From the NCBI GenBank assembly GCA_964512635.1, contig CAZEJB010000002.1:151169-215168 (forward strand): DNA of 64,000 nt, in the 5' to 3' direction. Position 1 is the first letter of the stretch, and every line of letters starts with the position of its first letter. The stretch comes from JADZFO01 sp964512635. Its GTDB lineage: Bacteria; 4484-113; JAFGCY01. Below the pieces are notes generated by a model. The model did not search any database. It had not been told where the DNA came from and saw only the letters and a program-made list of their open reading frames with translations. The position numbers were made by a program, and so were the translations under genes. Shown one piece after another: positions 1 through 9,800 of the stretch.

Positions 1-20
1 TTTCTAAAACGACTGAAGAG

Positions 21-3000
21 TTGGAAAGCTGGGCAGTCAATCTTATAGATGAGGGTAAGCTGCGGCATGAAGTTGAGGCACTGCTCGACAAACCTGCCGT
101 AGAGCTGCCCGAACTGAGCGAGGCGGAGGCGCGGTGGACATATCAGATCTTTCCTTGGTGGCATGAAGACGCGGAACTGGGGTTTGTGCTTGAGCATCGG
201 CTCTGGGTCGAACGCCTTCAGGATGACGCCTTTCGAGAGCAGGCTGGTGCACTCTTAAACAAGGCCCTAAACCGCTTCAACGACCAAGAGCCTTCCTCGC
301 CATTTGTTTACGAAGATTATGAGATTCATTTGCGCTATCTGCCTCAGTGCGACAGGCTAGTCCTTCTATTCCCTCACACTAAGAACACACTGCTAAGTTA
401 TGAGGAGAAGGCGGTTCTTGCAGAAGTTGACGCCATCAATGATGCGCCGGACGTCCCGGATACGCTGCTAAAGCTATGCCGGCGCACCTATCCACTGCTG
501 ATGGTGACCGACCTTCCGTTATGGCTTGCCGTGGAAAAGGAAAGTGCAGCCAACTTCGCGCTGTCGCCGCGCGAGGAAGAAGTGCTTGATTCGCTCCTGC
601 AGTCCAGACGCTATCCAATGTTTATCAATGGACCCGCAGGCAGTGGCAAGTCCACAATGCTTCAGATTCAGATGGTTAACTTTATCTGCTTCGCGCTCAA
701 TGACGATTTGAAGCAGCTGCCTGTTTACCTGACTGCCAGCCGAACTCTGTGCGACCACGCCTGCGAGAATGTCCGAAAACTGCTCGAGGTCTGGCTCAAG
801 AAAAATGAGAGGCATCGGCAAAGAGCTGAGCAGTTGCTCCAGAAGTGCTTCAGAGTTTTCCAAGAGTACATTCTCGATCTGGTCCGATCGGGCGGCTCGG
901 ATTCCCGCTTCCTGCCCAACCACCGCACTGACTACCGAATGTTCAGGAAAGTGTGGGCTGGCGAAAAAGGTCGCTCTGGCGAACTCTCTCGCCTCAGCCC
1001 GGATCTGGTCTGGCATGTGATCCGCTCATACATAAAGGGCCGTGGCTACGACCCAGACGAGCCCAGCGAGTGGTTTTTCGGCCCTGAGGAATACCGTGAA
1101 CTGCCCGCAAGCGAGCAGTCCGTCTCGCCAGAGCTGTTCGATCATATTTACCGGTGGTGGCAAAGCAGGGAAGCCACCTTGCGCACACTTGAGTCCTGGG
1201 ACGACCAAGATCTGGTCTGCGAGGCGCTCCGCTTGTTGGACAAGAATCCTTCGGCCTTCGAGGAGCACTTTGCGGCAGCAATCGTTTGCGATGAAGCACA
1301 GGACTTCACTAACAACGACTTGAAACTGATCCGTGCCCTTTCCCTCTTCTCGCACCGCCAAATCCCTAATCCGCAAAACCTGATGGGAGTTCCACTCATT
1401 TTTGCAGGAGATCCCTTCCAGACCCTCAATCCATCGGGGTTTCGCTGGGAGAGCCTTCAGTCCAGTATCTATCAAGAGCTGGCAGGCTTCTTACCAAGCG
1501 GCGGCAAGCCAGAGATAAATTACAGGGAACTGCTCGATAACTTCCGCTCTAGCGAGCCAATCGTCAAGTTCAGCAACGTGATCCAGCTGCAGCGGCACCG
1601 GCTTTTCGGTGAGCCACGTAATCCAGAGCCCCAGCACGCATGGTCAATGCCCGGGGGTATTCCGCCACGTGCCGTTGATCTCGAAGAGGAGATGACGGCG
1701 CTACGTGACTGGATTCAGCGCTCCAACGCGGTGATTGTCGTTCCATGCAACGAAGGCGAGGAGGAACAGTACGTGCTGAGTGATGAGTTCCTCAGCAGTT
1801 TCGTAAGCATCGACGATCACGTGCCGGCCAATGTGTGGAGCGCGTCGCGCGCTAAGGGCATGGAGTACGAACGAGTGGTGCTTTATGGTTTCGGAGAGGA
1901 GTGCCACAAGGACCAGCAGTACCAAGGCCTCCTCAGGCTTCTCTGGGGCGAGGGAGAGTACGATCGAGGCCGGCAAATGCACTACGAGTACCTGTTTAAC
2001 AAGCTGTACGTGGGCGCCACGCGCGCGAAGAAGACGTTGGTGATCGTAGACACGGGGCGAGCCCTTTCGGCTAGTCAAGGATTCTGGTCCTTCGCCTTTA
2101 ATCCGTTACAGCTCCTCAAGCACGTTTCCGACGCAGGCGGACGCAGACTCAGAGTGACCAATGACGACTTGGGTGAGGCCCTGGCAAAAATGCCGGTTGA
2201 GAAGCTCGACCAGATCGCTGTCTCGCCCGCCGATCGAATCGCGCTGGCTCGTGAATACTATCGCCAGGCCAAGGAGTCTCAGAACTACTACATCATGAGC
2301 CAGGCAGCATCCCAGTATCATCTGGCCGGGCAGGAGCGAGAAGCGCGTATGTGCCGGGCCTTTGCAGCCAAGTACGACGGCCAGTTTGTAGAAGCCGGTG
2401 ATCGGTTTGTCGAGATAGGAATGAAGAAGGATGCCTTCAACGCCTATTGGGATGCCAAGGACTTCCAACGGATCGTTAAACATTTCGATGTCGCAGAACT
2501 TGACGGGCATCAGCGTCTCCGCTTCCAAGGGGCCGAGTTCTTTACTATCACAAAAAGCGCTGCATCCTACTCTGCGGGCATTGCGCTGACCACACAATTG
2601 TGCGCCTTGTTCGACGATGATTCCGAGGCGATCTATGACGATGCTTGGCAAGCAATCCTCATTCCCCTTGTGAGGCTTGCAGCCCAGGGGGTAGGGGGCA
2701 GCTTCCCTCCGGAACTCAAGTCGAAACTCTACGCCTTAGTGAGAGCATCTACGCCGACTCCCAAAGAGGGGGACCGCTTCTCAGAGGATCTAGCCAGGCT
2801 GGCCTACCAGTCTGCGAGTTTTAAGGATGCGATCCAGATCTGGAAATCCATTCGTAACACCTCCCATGACGAGTTTCTCGACGCGAATCGAAAAGTCGCG
2901 GTATTCCCGGAAACACTTAAATGGAGCTCTGAGCTTCGTGACTTCCAGGGACTGCTGCTTGAGTGGAAAGAGAACGGCTCGCGTTTGGATCTAAACACCG

Positions 3001-4157
3001 GCACAATGTCTTTCGTTATCGAAGCCATGGCCCAGCTAGACCAAATAGAGTCTGCCTTAGCCACGGTCACAGTCGCCAGCTATCGAGATTCGCTCGACCA
3101 TGTTGCGCGCGCACTCTCGAAGAATCACGACAATACAATGTTGCTCGGTTTCCTCTTGCGAACCATCGAGCTGATGCTTGCAGACCGCCGCTTCGGCGAG
3201 GCGCTCAGACTCTTGCGGGTGTGCGGGCCCCTTCCACAAGGCTCAAAGCTTGAAACCAATCGACAACATCACCACGCCCGGGGAAAACATAGCGGAGCTA
3301 CGCGAAAGACGTCGATCACCGCCGAGTTCGCCAAGGTAGGCATCCGTCAGATTAACCCAAGTGTTGATGAAAGGCTCAGTGGAGTCTATCGAGACAACCG
3401 AGGCATCATCCTAGGCAATGTTGTCAGGTGGCTTGCACGTTCCGAGAACCTCCCCCGCGCAAAGTCGAACGTGCAGGCCGAGGTGACAAGCTTCCTGTCC
3501 GAAGTAGGGCTCTTCGAAGGTAACCTCGCACTTCCAAAGTCCTTAGAAGCTACCATTGATGAGTTCTGCTCCGCGCTCGAGCGTGCGGGCGAACATAGGA
3601 AGGCCTTCGACTGCTATTGGCAGCTCTACGAGGAGCATAAAGGCTCACAGCATGCAGCCCAAATTGCTCAACGCTTAGTCCGATGCCACGGACGCGCTCG
3701 CAACGCTCTGCGCCACCGGGATGGGGACATCGAAAGGCTCAAGCGCGAGCATGCTATCGAGTCTGCAGAAATTGCCGAGTTCCCAGTGCTTGCACCACCG
3801 GCCGAGAACGCCGCCGCGTCTCAGCCGTCATCCTCCCTGAGCACCATAAGGCCCTTCACCCATAAAGTGGAATGGCCGACGATCTTGATCTGGGCCGATC
3901 CGCCCATTGGCGTTGACGTGAACATAAAAGACGCCACGTATCTCGTCTTTCCGAGAAGTGTAAAGGTGGAGGAACAGAGGGGTCCGGGCAACCTGAAGAT
4001 AGAAATTGCCGAGGCGCGTTTTGAGCTGTCCTTGGAAAAAGTACGCTCCGTCGGCTATAGGCTAACAGCGCTGGACAATAGCTGCAGGCTTGATCTTGCA
4101 TTCGATGCAGACGGCAATCCCTTTGATGCGAAGAATCCAGAGCTCGATTGGCAGTGA
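21..4157 (+). CDS. UvrD/Rep-like superfamily 1 helicase with long C-terminal helical-repeat region
   Basis: The protein has at least 1378 residues. The reading frame is open to the left window edge, so the TTG at 21 may not be the true start and the gene may be 5'-truncated. Visible helicase motifs are a Walker A GPAGSGKST near residue 204, a Walker B CDEAQDF near 423, a GDPFQT motif III near 463, ASRAKGMEYERV near 607 and YVGATRAKKT near 662. These are the hallmarks of UvrD-type ATP-driven 3'-5' DNA translocases. About 200 residues before Walker A are unassigned. From about residue 720 to 1300 the sequence is rich in helical, TPR-like repeats (for example AREYYRQAKESQNYYIMSQAA). It converges on the minus-strand helicase/nuclease operon across a 246-bp gap with no clear terminator. 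A role in the same defence locus is inferred from position only. Other UvrD-containing defence or repair proteins remain possible. Confidence 0.8.
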   Translation: MESWAVNLIDEGKLRHEVEALLDKPAVELPELSEAEARWTYQIFPWWHEDAELGFVLEHRLWVERLQDDAFREQAGALLNKALNRFNDQEPSSPFVYEDYEIHLRYLPQCDRLVLLFPHTKNTLLSYEEKAVLAEVDAINDAPDVPDTLLKLCRRTYPLLMVTDLPLWLAVEKESAANFALSPREEEVLDSLLQSRRYPMFINGPAGSGKSTMLQIQMVNFICFALNDDLKQLPVYLTASRTLCDHACENVRKLLEVWLKKNERHRQRAEQLLQKCFRVFQEYILDLVRSGGSDSRFLPNHRTDYRMFRKVWAGEKGRSGELSRLSPDLVWHVIRSYIKGRGYDPDEPSEWFFGPEEYRELPASEQSVSPELFDHIYRWWQSREATLRTLESWDDQDLVCEALRLLDKNPSAFEEHFAAAIVCDEAQDFTNNDLKLIRALSLFSHRQIPNPQNLMGVPLIFAGDPFQTLNPSGFRWESLQSSIYQELAGFLPSGGKPEINYRELLDNFRSSEPIVKFSNVIQLQRHRLFGEPRNPEPQHAWSMPGGIPPRAVDLEEEMTALRDWIQRSNAVIVVPCNEGEEEQYVLSDEFLSSFVSIDDHVPANVWSASRAKGMEYERVVLYGFGEECHKDQQYQGLLRLLWGEGEYDRGRQMHYEYLFNKLYVGATRAKKTLVIVDTGRALSASQGFWSFAFNPLQLLKHVSDAGGRRLRVTNDDLGEALAKMPVEKLDQIAVSPADRIALAREYYRQAKESQNYYIMSQAASQYHLAGQEREARMCRAFAAKYDGQFVEAGDRFVEIGMKKDAFNAYWDAKDFQRIVKHFDVAELDGHQRLRFQGAEFFTITKSAASYSAGIALTTQLCALFDDDSEAIYDDAWQAILIPLVRLAAQGVGGSFPPELKSKLYALVRASTPTPKEGDRFSEDLARLAYQSASFKDAIQIWKSIRNTSHDEFLDANRKVAVFPETLKWSSELRDFQGLLLEWKENGSRLDLNTGTMSFVIEAMAQLDQIESALATVTVASYRDSLDHVARALSKNHDNTMLLGFLLRTIELMLADRRFGEALRLLRVCGPLPQGSKLETNRQHHHARGKHSGATRKTSITAEFAKVGIRQINPSVDERLSGVYRDNRGIILGNVVRWLARSENLPRAKSNVQAEVTSFLSEVGLFEGNLALPKSLEATIDEFCSALERAGEHRKAFDCYWQLYEEHKGSQHAAQIAQRLVRCHGRARNALRHRDGDIERLKREHAIESAEIAEFPVLAPPAENAAASQPSSSLSTIRPFTHKVEWPTILIWADPPIGVDVNIKDATYLVFPRSVKVEEQRGPGNLKIEIAEARFELSLEKVRSVGYRLTALDNSCRLDLAFDADGNPFDAKNPELDWQ

Positions 4158-4403
4158 TCAACTCTGCACGATACCTGCAGAGGTCGATCCGTTGAGAGAA
4201 CAATATTGCGAGGTGCACTATTCCCATAAGGCAGGTGCTGGACTAGGATCGCCCCAGGGCGACCTACCCCGGTGTGTGCGAGGATCGCTGCCTGCAAACT
4301 TCTCCGCGCCTCGGCGTGGCAGAAGAGTTGCAGCGTGGAGATTAGCTATGATTAACACACAAGCCAATAGGACTCATGAAGGGGGAACTGAGACATTGAA
4401 CGC

Positions 4404-7400
4404 CTATGCGTGTAAATACCTAGCCAATCTCTTAAAGTACGCTCGCATTGCCCCTTCATCATCCAACTCGCTCGCGGCGATCTCGATAACCTCGTAGTCG
4501 AGGCTGGTAAGGTGTCGGCGGATCATCTTGTCCCGCTCAGCAGTTGCCGGGTTACCGTGGCTGCGCTCGCTAAGTCCGTCGAGATAGATGCAGACGCCCT
4601 TGAGGTTTGGGTCGTCCTCCTCAGCCCTGAAGAACACATCAGGCACAGTACTCCCGATGGGTAGGCTCAGGCTGATCACGTGCCCGAAGACAATTCGCTC
4701 CTGGTAAGCCCCTGCAGTGAAGCCCGCGGCCTCTAGTAGGCCTTTCAGCTTGTCCTCGGCCGCATTTGTTGTTGCACCACTCGCCGGTGCGGTCGCCGAG
4801 ACCTGCTGCATCGGCGGGATTTCGTGGGAGTCTTCCAGCTTGCTACCCCATTGCTGCAGCATCCTCAGGGCTTCATGCCTGTCCAGGTACTTGTGATAGA
4901 AGCTGTTGCGGAAGCTCTGCAGGCAATCCACACAGGACTGCTCACAGTCTGAGGGGCAGCCGGCCACTACCGCTGTGGCAGCCTCTATTACTGCGGGGAA
5001 GTTTGCCAGCAGCTGATCCAACAGGCCGCTGCCGCCCGGCATCGGGTCCCACAAGAGGGCATTCACGGTCTGCTGATCGAGCTGGCCAATAACCTGGATC
5101 TGTAGGTCTTCAACTGTCATGTCGAGGATCTGACTTGCCCCGATGCGCAGTGCCTCCAGAATGCTGTGAGCTGCCTTTCTGGAGGGACAGCCCTCAAGGC
5201 TAATGCAGTCTGTCACGACATCAGCGAAGAATCCCAAATTCTCTGGCGAACGGTGGCACCGCTCCTGATGACGCGTGTTGAACGAGGTGAGCTCGGCAGT
5301 ACTGCTCAGCGGCGACACGCTGGATCCGCATACTGGACATACAGGGTAGCCAAGAGTGCCCAAATTGCTGCCCTTGGGGCCGACATTCACCAGCCTCAGG
5401 TGCACACCTCGCCGGTAGTGCAGACTCTGGTCGCCCCAGTTGTAAGCCTGTCCACCGTTATGCCTCCCCTTCTCCTTGCCGAAGACCATGACCGGCAATT
5501 GGAATCGGTGCTCTTCCTCATCCGAGATCTGAGACTGATGCACCAAGTCCACGTCGCACACCGAGATGGATCTCAGGAAAGTCCCACCCAGAGTCTGACT
5601 GGACCCAGGCGAGCTGACTTCTTGTACAGCTTCATTCTGCACGTCAACCTCAAAGACCGGCTGCTCACCGCGGTCTTCGCCAGCTTCGCGATGGAAACGC
5701 CGCGCGATGTATTTGTTGCCATTGGCATAGATTAGGTTGCCGGGCACATACTCTCGCAGAGCCACGCTGGGCGGGCGCGGCAAAGCAAACTCCCGGCCAG
5801 AGTCGAACTGGCCATACGGCGTCTCCGCCAGCGCCACGACGCTGCCACTCTCAAGGCCATAGCCCGGGAGGAACCCCTCTTCGGCCAATACGATCAGCGT
5901 GTTGATCTTGTCCACTGACTCGGCCTGGCTGCTCCTGCGCTTAGCTTCTCCTCTCATCGTCTTTATGAATCGTTCGCAGCGGCGGTAATGGGCCTCGTCT
6001 TCGTTCTCCAGTGTGCCGAACACTTTTCTCGTCTCGCCGAGTCTGAGAATTTCGCTATGCGCCCAGTGCAGACGGCGATGTAGGGTGGCTACGATCTGCT
6101 GCAACTCCGCAACCATGCCGGCTACATGGCTCTCCAGGACAGATCTGCCTACTGAATCCCTGTCTTCTTCCGGCCAGGTAGCACTAAAGGCCCCCTCCAC
6201 GTAATCAACTAGCTGGTCTATATGCGCGCCAATCTGAATACCCAGGGTCGCTACTTCGAAGGCCTTGGCTCGAATCTCACCGCCCTGTTCAAAGAGGAAG
6301 CTTGTGATCCGTGTGGGGAAACACTGCTCCAAACATTCGTGCACAGCGGCGGCAGCGGTTTCACTTGCGGTGCCATCCCCCTTGGCCAGCTGATACAAAC
6401 GCGTCATCACTGCGGCGTGCACGTGCTTGCGGATCATGGCCTCATTACGCATGTTGAAGGACGGCGGGTCCACCCTCCCATCCAGGAGTTTCAAAGGCTC
6501 AGCGAAGTAGGCCCGGTCGTGCGAGGTGGTACGGCAGTAGGCCAGACAGACCGCCATGCGGTTGCGGCGGCCAGCGCGGCCCGCGCGCTGCCAATAATTC
6601 GCCGGCAGCGGTGGCACGTTGCGCATCAGCACGGCATCGAGTGCGCCAATATCCACTCCGAGCTCTAGTGTGGGCGTGCAGACCAAAGTGTTGATGCTGT
6701 CCTTCTCGCCCTTGAAGAGATTCTCAATCTGCTCGCGGCGATCAGCCGGCACCATAGCCGTATGTTCTTCCGGCCGCAACATCTCATAGTGCTGGTCCAG
6801 GAGCTGCAGGTTGTAATTCTCAAGGTCTTCGCGGATGAAACTCAGAGTGCCATTGCATTGCCAGGCGATGCACTTAGCCATCGGTGTCCGACGGAGGAAC
6901 TTCTTGCGGCACACGTCGCAACGATAGTAACCATGGTTACTGCTGAGCTTCAGTTTGTCGGCATCGATCTGATACGCTCCACTTGTCCCCGGCAGAGCCT
7001 TGCCCCGGCTGCTTACAAGTTGCGCCGGCACCAGTATCCCAACCGACTCGCTACTCAGGTATTCCCAGAGCTCTCTTAAGAACTCAGCGACATCTTTGTC
7101 GTTGACGCCCCAGGTCCTGGCGATTTGCTTCATCAACGTATTGCGCTGGCTCAGCCAAGCGCTTAGATATTCCTTCTTGTCACCGGAATCGTACTGCAGC
7201 TTCATCCCCCCTGGTGCCGGGGGCAAGGGCATGTAGCCGCGCTGGATCTCCTCATCGCTATCGTGCCAGAAGCGCGAGAACTGATGGCCCATCCTGTCCA
7301 GCAACCTGCGTTGGCGCCGCTGTTGGTCCAGCACGGCTTCGATTCCAGACTTCAGATCCTCTGGCGGAATCCCCAGGGTATTGGCCCACTTCTGCATGAA

Positions 7401-9800
7401 GGCCGCACCAGGATCCAGGCCAAGATAGTCCACCTTCATTCGGCCCCATGGCTCAAGGCCCAGCTGTTGGTTGGCGGCCATGGTCAGCTCGCGCAGCACC
7501 TGTATCCGGATGAATTTCACACGTTCACGGTTATGCGTCGCAAGATGCCCGGACTTCGGCACGAAGCGCCAGACTTCCGGCAGCAGCACTCTTGAGAGCT
7601 GATCGTCCTTACCGAGAAGTTCATCCAGCGCATAGATGAGGTCACCGGCAGACAGTGGCTTGTCTTTCAGCACCTCTGCCATCAGGCTGCGCAGCCGGAA
7701 GCGCCGCGCATGATCCTTCATCCAGCCAGCCTGGAAAGCCGCGTCCTGGCGGTTATCGGCAAAGAGCAGCAGGCGCTTGCGTTCGGCGTGGTGAACCATG
7801 TCCTGGCACAGCACATGTACATCCGACACATTGATCGCGCGCACCTGGCGCATTGGTTCGCGGTAGCCGCTGCCCTGCGGCCGTCCCTTTGAAGTGCATG
7901 ACACGCAGGAAGAAAGTTGCCCCGGATTGCCTGCCGAGCTAAGCACCGCGAAGAGCTTGACCTTCTCGCCGCTGGTGCCGCAGCTTGAGCAGGTACTGAC
8001 TTCGTGCCCGTGAGCCGAGCCACAGTGGCGACAGAAGTACAGAGGGTGCAGTTTGCTGTGCGACTCCAGGTCGGCGTCTTCAGGTTCGCTGAGGATGCGA
8101 TCCAGCAATACAGCGCGTCGCCCACCGTTCTCTTCCAGCAGTGGATCCCAGAAGTGGCTGCCGCCCTCGGCGAGCTGGCCGCCGCCTGGCTCAGTGCCGA
8201 TGAACTCAAAGTCGCGTAGCCAGGTGACGAAGTAGTGCTGGCCGCAGGTAGTGCAGGTCGACACTGGCACATGCCATAAACGCTCATTGCCACCGGATTC
8301 CTTGAGCTGATCCTCGCCGCTGAGATATAGCTTCGGCTCCTTAGCCCCCGGCGGGAAGCTGACAATCGCGCCCGGCACTCCTCGCGTAAAAGCATGTACG
8401 ACGGGCCGGAAGACTGGCCGTCCATCCAAATACGCCGTCGCGCCTAGTGCCAGATAGCACATCAGCTCTTCTTCGCTAACCTCACGCTTGGCAGTCGCCT
8501 TGAGCTCCAGGCAGAGGCTCTCCAGGCTGCGGGGTCGCATCAGCGCACCATTGATCTGATGCGCCAGTTCGTTGCGCCTTAGCGCCGCGTGCAGGGCTGC
8601 CGACCAGGCGCCTGGCCCCAGCTCCATGCCGCTCAGGGCCTTATAGGATGCGCTGATCTCCGCGCTTGGCCCGCTTGATTCCGGGTCAGCGCTATCCAGT
8701 GCCGCCAGAACACTGGCGAGAAGCTCGTTCTTGTCGGTCTTCGCTGCTGCAGGGAGTTGGCGGCCGCCGTCCCACACATCGTCTTCGTACTCCTCATAGA
8801 CACAGCTCACGCCAGCGCTGTCCACGCCAAAGAAGCGCGCGGCGAAGCGGCGGCCGGCCCCCGGGTCCGTGCGGTCAGCGATGGTGGCCGAGGTCGCCAC
8901 AAACCTGGTCTCCTGCGCAGCGCAGTAATGACGCAGGCGGCGGATCAGGCAGGCCGTCTCCGCGCCCATCGCGCCGGTAAAGGTATGCGCCTCGTCAAAG
9001 ACCAGGAAGTCCAGGCGCGCATTGTCAAAGAGCTCGATATCGCGCTGGCGGGTCAGCAGCAGTTCCAGCATCTTGACGTTAGTCAGCAGGATCCGTGGCT
9101 GGCCGCCGGGAGTGCGCATCGCCTCGCGGCTGCAGACCTCCTCCGCCGGGTGCACTGTCTCGCCTTGCCCGCGCTTCTGGCTCTCGGCCAGCCTTGCCGC
9201 ATAGTCCGAACGGCTGCTGCCCGGCGGCAGGCGTACGCCGTCCACGTCGCGTTCGTGCTCCGGTGTCTTGCCCACATACATGCCAAAGCTGATCCCGCTG
9301 CCGGCCAGCAGCCCGCGTAGACGGCCCAGCTGGTCTTCCGCCAGTGCATTCATCGGGTACACAATCACCGCGCTGATCCCGGGGGCCGCACCAGCATCCC
9401 GCAGCTCCAGGCACTTGCTGATGATCGGATAGAGGAAGCATTCGGTCTTACCGCTGCCTGTACCGGTGGATACCAGTGTCGGCTGGCCCTGCCCAATCGA
9501 GCGCACGGCGCGCTCCTGGTGGCCATAGAGCCGCTCGATGCGCGGGCCGATGATCTGCGCCATGTGCGGGTGGAACAGGCCGTCCTTGACCAGTTCGGCC
9601 ACCGCCGCGCCCGGCTTGAAGCTGCGCGAGAGCGTGATGTAGGGCCCCTGCAGCAGCGGCGTGCGGCGCACCTGGTCCAGGTTCAGCAGGCTGCGCATCT
9701 GGGTGTGCAGACGCGGGTCGCTGAAGGGATAGGCGCTGAGCTGGTAGCTCAGGAAGCTGCGCGTGATCTTCTCGGTATAGGCAATCGGGTTAAGCGCCAT
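4404..9800 (-). CDS. DEAD/DEAH-box helicase with DUF1998 (MZB-like) zinc region and C-terminal Vsr-like nuclease domain
   Basis: A 1798-residue superfamily 2 helicase of the YprA/MrfA, DrmA+DrmB and DruE type. Motif I is STGTGSGKTE near residue 108 and motif II FDEAHTF near 268. The helicase C-terminal core has TPTLELGVDIG and WQRAGRAGRR near 1040-1085. Several CxxC pairs lie between the cores. A Cys cluster CPSDCEQSCVDC near 1612-1630 is the four-cysteine signature of the DUF1998/MZB region. The last ~120 residues add a Vsr/DUF559-like fold: an early Glu (QERIVFG), PDVFF, a strand ending YLDG, a His, then ERDKMIRRHL and EVIEI. The start codon overlaps the stop of the methyltransferase gene as ATGA, so translation is probably coupled. 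Helicase identity is certain; the nuclease assignment rests on motif spacing. Its likely role is processing invading DNA together with the two upstream products. Confidence 0.88.
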   Translation of the reverse strand: MALNPIAYTEKITRSFLSYQLSAYPFSDPRLHTQMRSLLNLDQVRRTPLLQGPYITLSRSFKPGAAVAELVKDGLFHPHMAQIIGPRIERLYGHQERAVRSIGQGQPTLVSTGTGSGKTECFLYPIISKCLELRDAGAAPGISAVIVYPMNALAEDQLGRLRGLLAGSGISFGMYVGKTPEHERDVDGVRLPPGSSRSDYAARLAESQKRGQGETVHPAEEVCSREAMRTPGGQPRILLTNVKMLELLLTRQRDIELFDNARLDFLVFDEAHTFTGAMGAETACLIRRLRHYCAAQETRFVATSATIADRTDPGAGRRFAARFFGVDSAGVSCVYEEYEDDVWDGGRQLPAAAKTDKNELLASVLAALDSADPESSGPSAEISASYKALSGMELGPGAWSAALHAALRRNELAHQINGALMRPRSLESLCLELKATAKREVSEEELMCYLALGATAYLDGRPVFRPVVHAFTRGVPGAIVSFPPGAKEPKLYLSGEDQLKESGGNERLWHVPVSTCTTCGQHYFVTWLRDFEFIGTEPGGGQLAEGGSHFWDPLLEENGGRRAVLLDRILSEPEDADLESHSKLHPLYFCRHCGSAHGHEVSTCSSCGTSGEKVKLFAVLSSAGNPGQLSSCVSCTSKGRPQGSGYREPMRQVRAINVSDVHVLCQDMVHHAERKRLLLFADNRQDAAFQAGWMKDHARRFRLRSLMAEVLKDKPLSAGDLIYALDELLGKDDQLSRVLLPEVWRFVPKSGHLATHNRERVKFIRIQVLRELTMAANQQLGLEPWGRMKVDYLGLDPGAAFMQKWANTLGIPPEDLKSGIEAVLDQQRRQRRLLDRMGHQFSRFWHDSDEEIQRGYMPLPPAPGGMKLQYDSGDKKEYLSAWLSQRNTLMKQIARTWGVNDKDVAEFLRELWEYLSSESVGILVPAQLVSSRGKALPGTSGAYQIDADKLKLSSNHGYYRCDVCRKKFLRRTPMAKCIAWQCNGTLSFIREDLENYNLQLLDQHYEMLRPEEHTAMVPADRREQIENLFKGEKDSINTLVCTPTLELGVDIGALDAVLMRNVPPLPANYWQRAGRAGRRNRMAVCLAYCRTTSHDRAYFAEPLKLLDGRVDPPSFNMRNEAMIRKHVHAAVMTRLYQLAKGDGTASETAAAAVHECLEQCFPTRITSFLFEQGGEIRAKAFEVATLGIQIGAHIDQLVDYVEGAFSATWPEEDRDSVGRSVLESHVAGMVAELQQIVATLHRRLHWAHSEILRLGETRKVFGTLENEDEAHYRRCERFIKTMRGEAKRRSSQAESVDKINTLIVLAEEGFLPGYGLESGSVVALAETPYGQFDSGREFALPRPPSVALREYVPGNLIYANGNKYIARRFHREAGEDRGEQPVFEVDVQNEAVQEVSSPGSSQTLGGTFLRSISVCDVDLVHQSQISDEEEHRFQLPVMVFGKEKGRHNGGQAYNWGDQSLHYRRGVHLRLVNVGPKGSNLGTLGYPVCPVCGSSVSPLSSTAELTSFNTRHQERCHRSPENLGFFADVVTDCISLEGCPSRKAAHSILEALRIGASQILDMTVEDLQIQVIGQLDQQTVNALLWDPMPGGSGLLDQLLANFPAVIEAATAVVAGCPSDCEQSCVDCLQSFRNSFYHKYLDRHEALRMLQQWGSKLEDSHEIPPMQQVSATAPASGATTNAAEDKLKGLLEAAGFTAGAYQERIVFGHVISLSLPIGSTVPDVFFRAEEDDPNLKGVCIYLDGLSERSHGNPATAERDKMIRRHLTSLDYEVIEIAASELDDEGAMRAYFKRLARYLHA

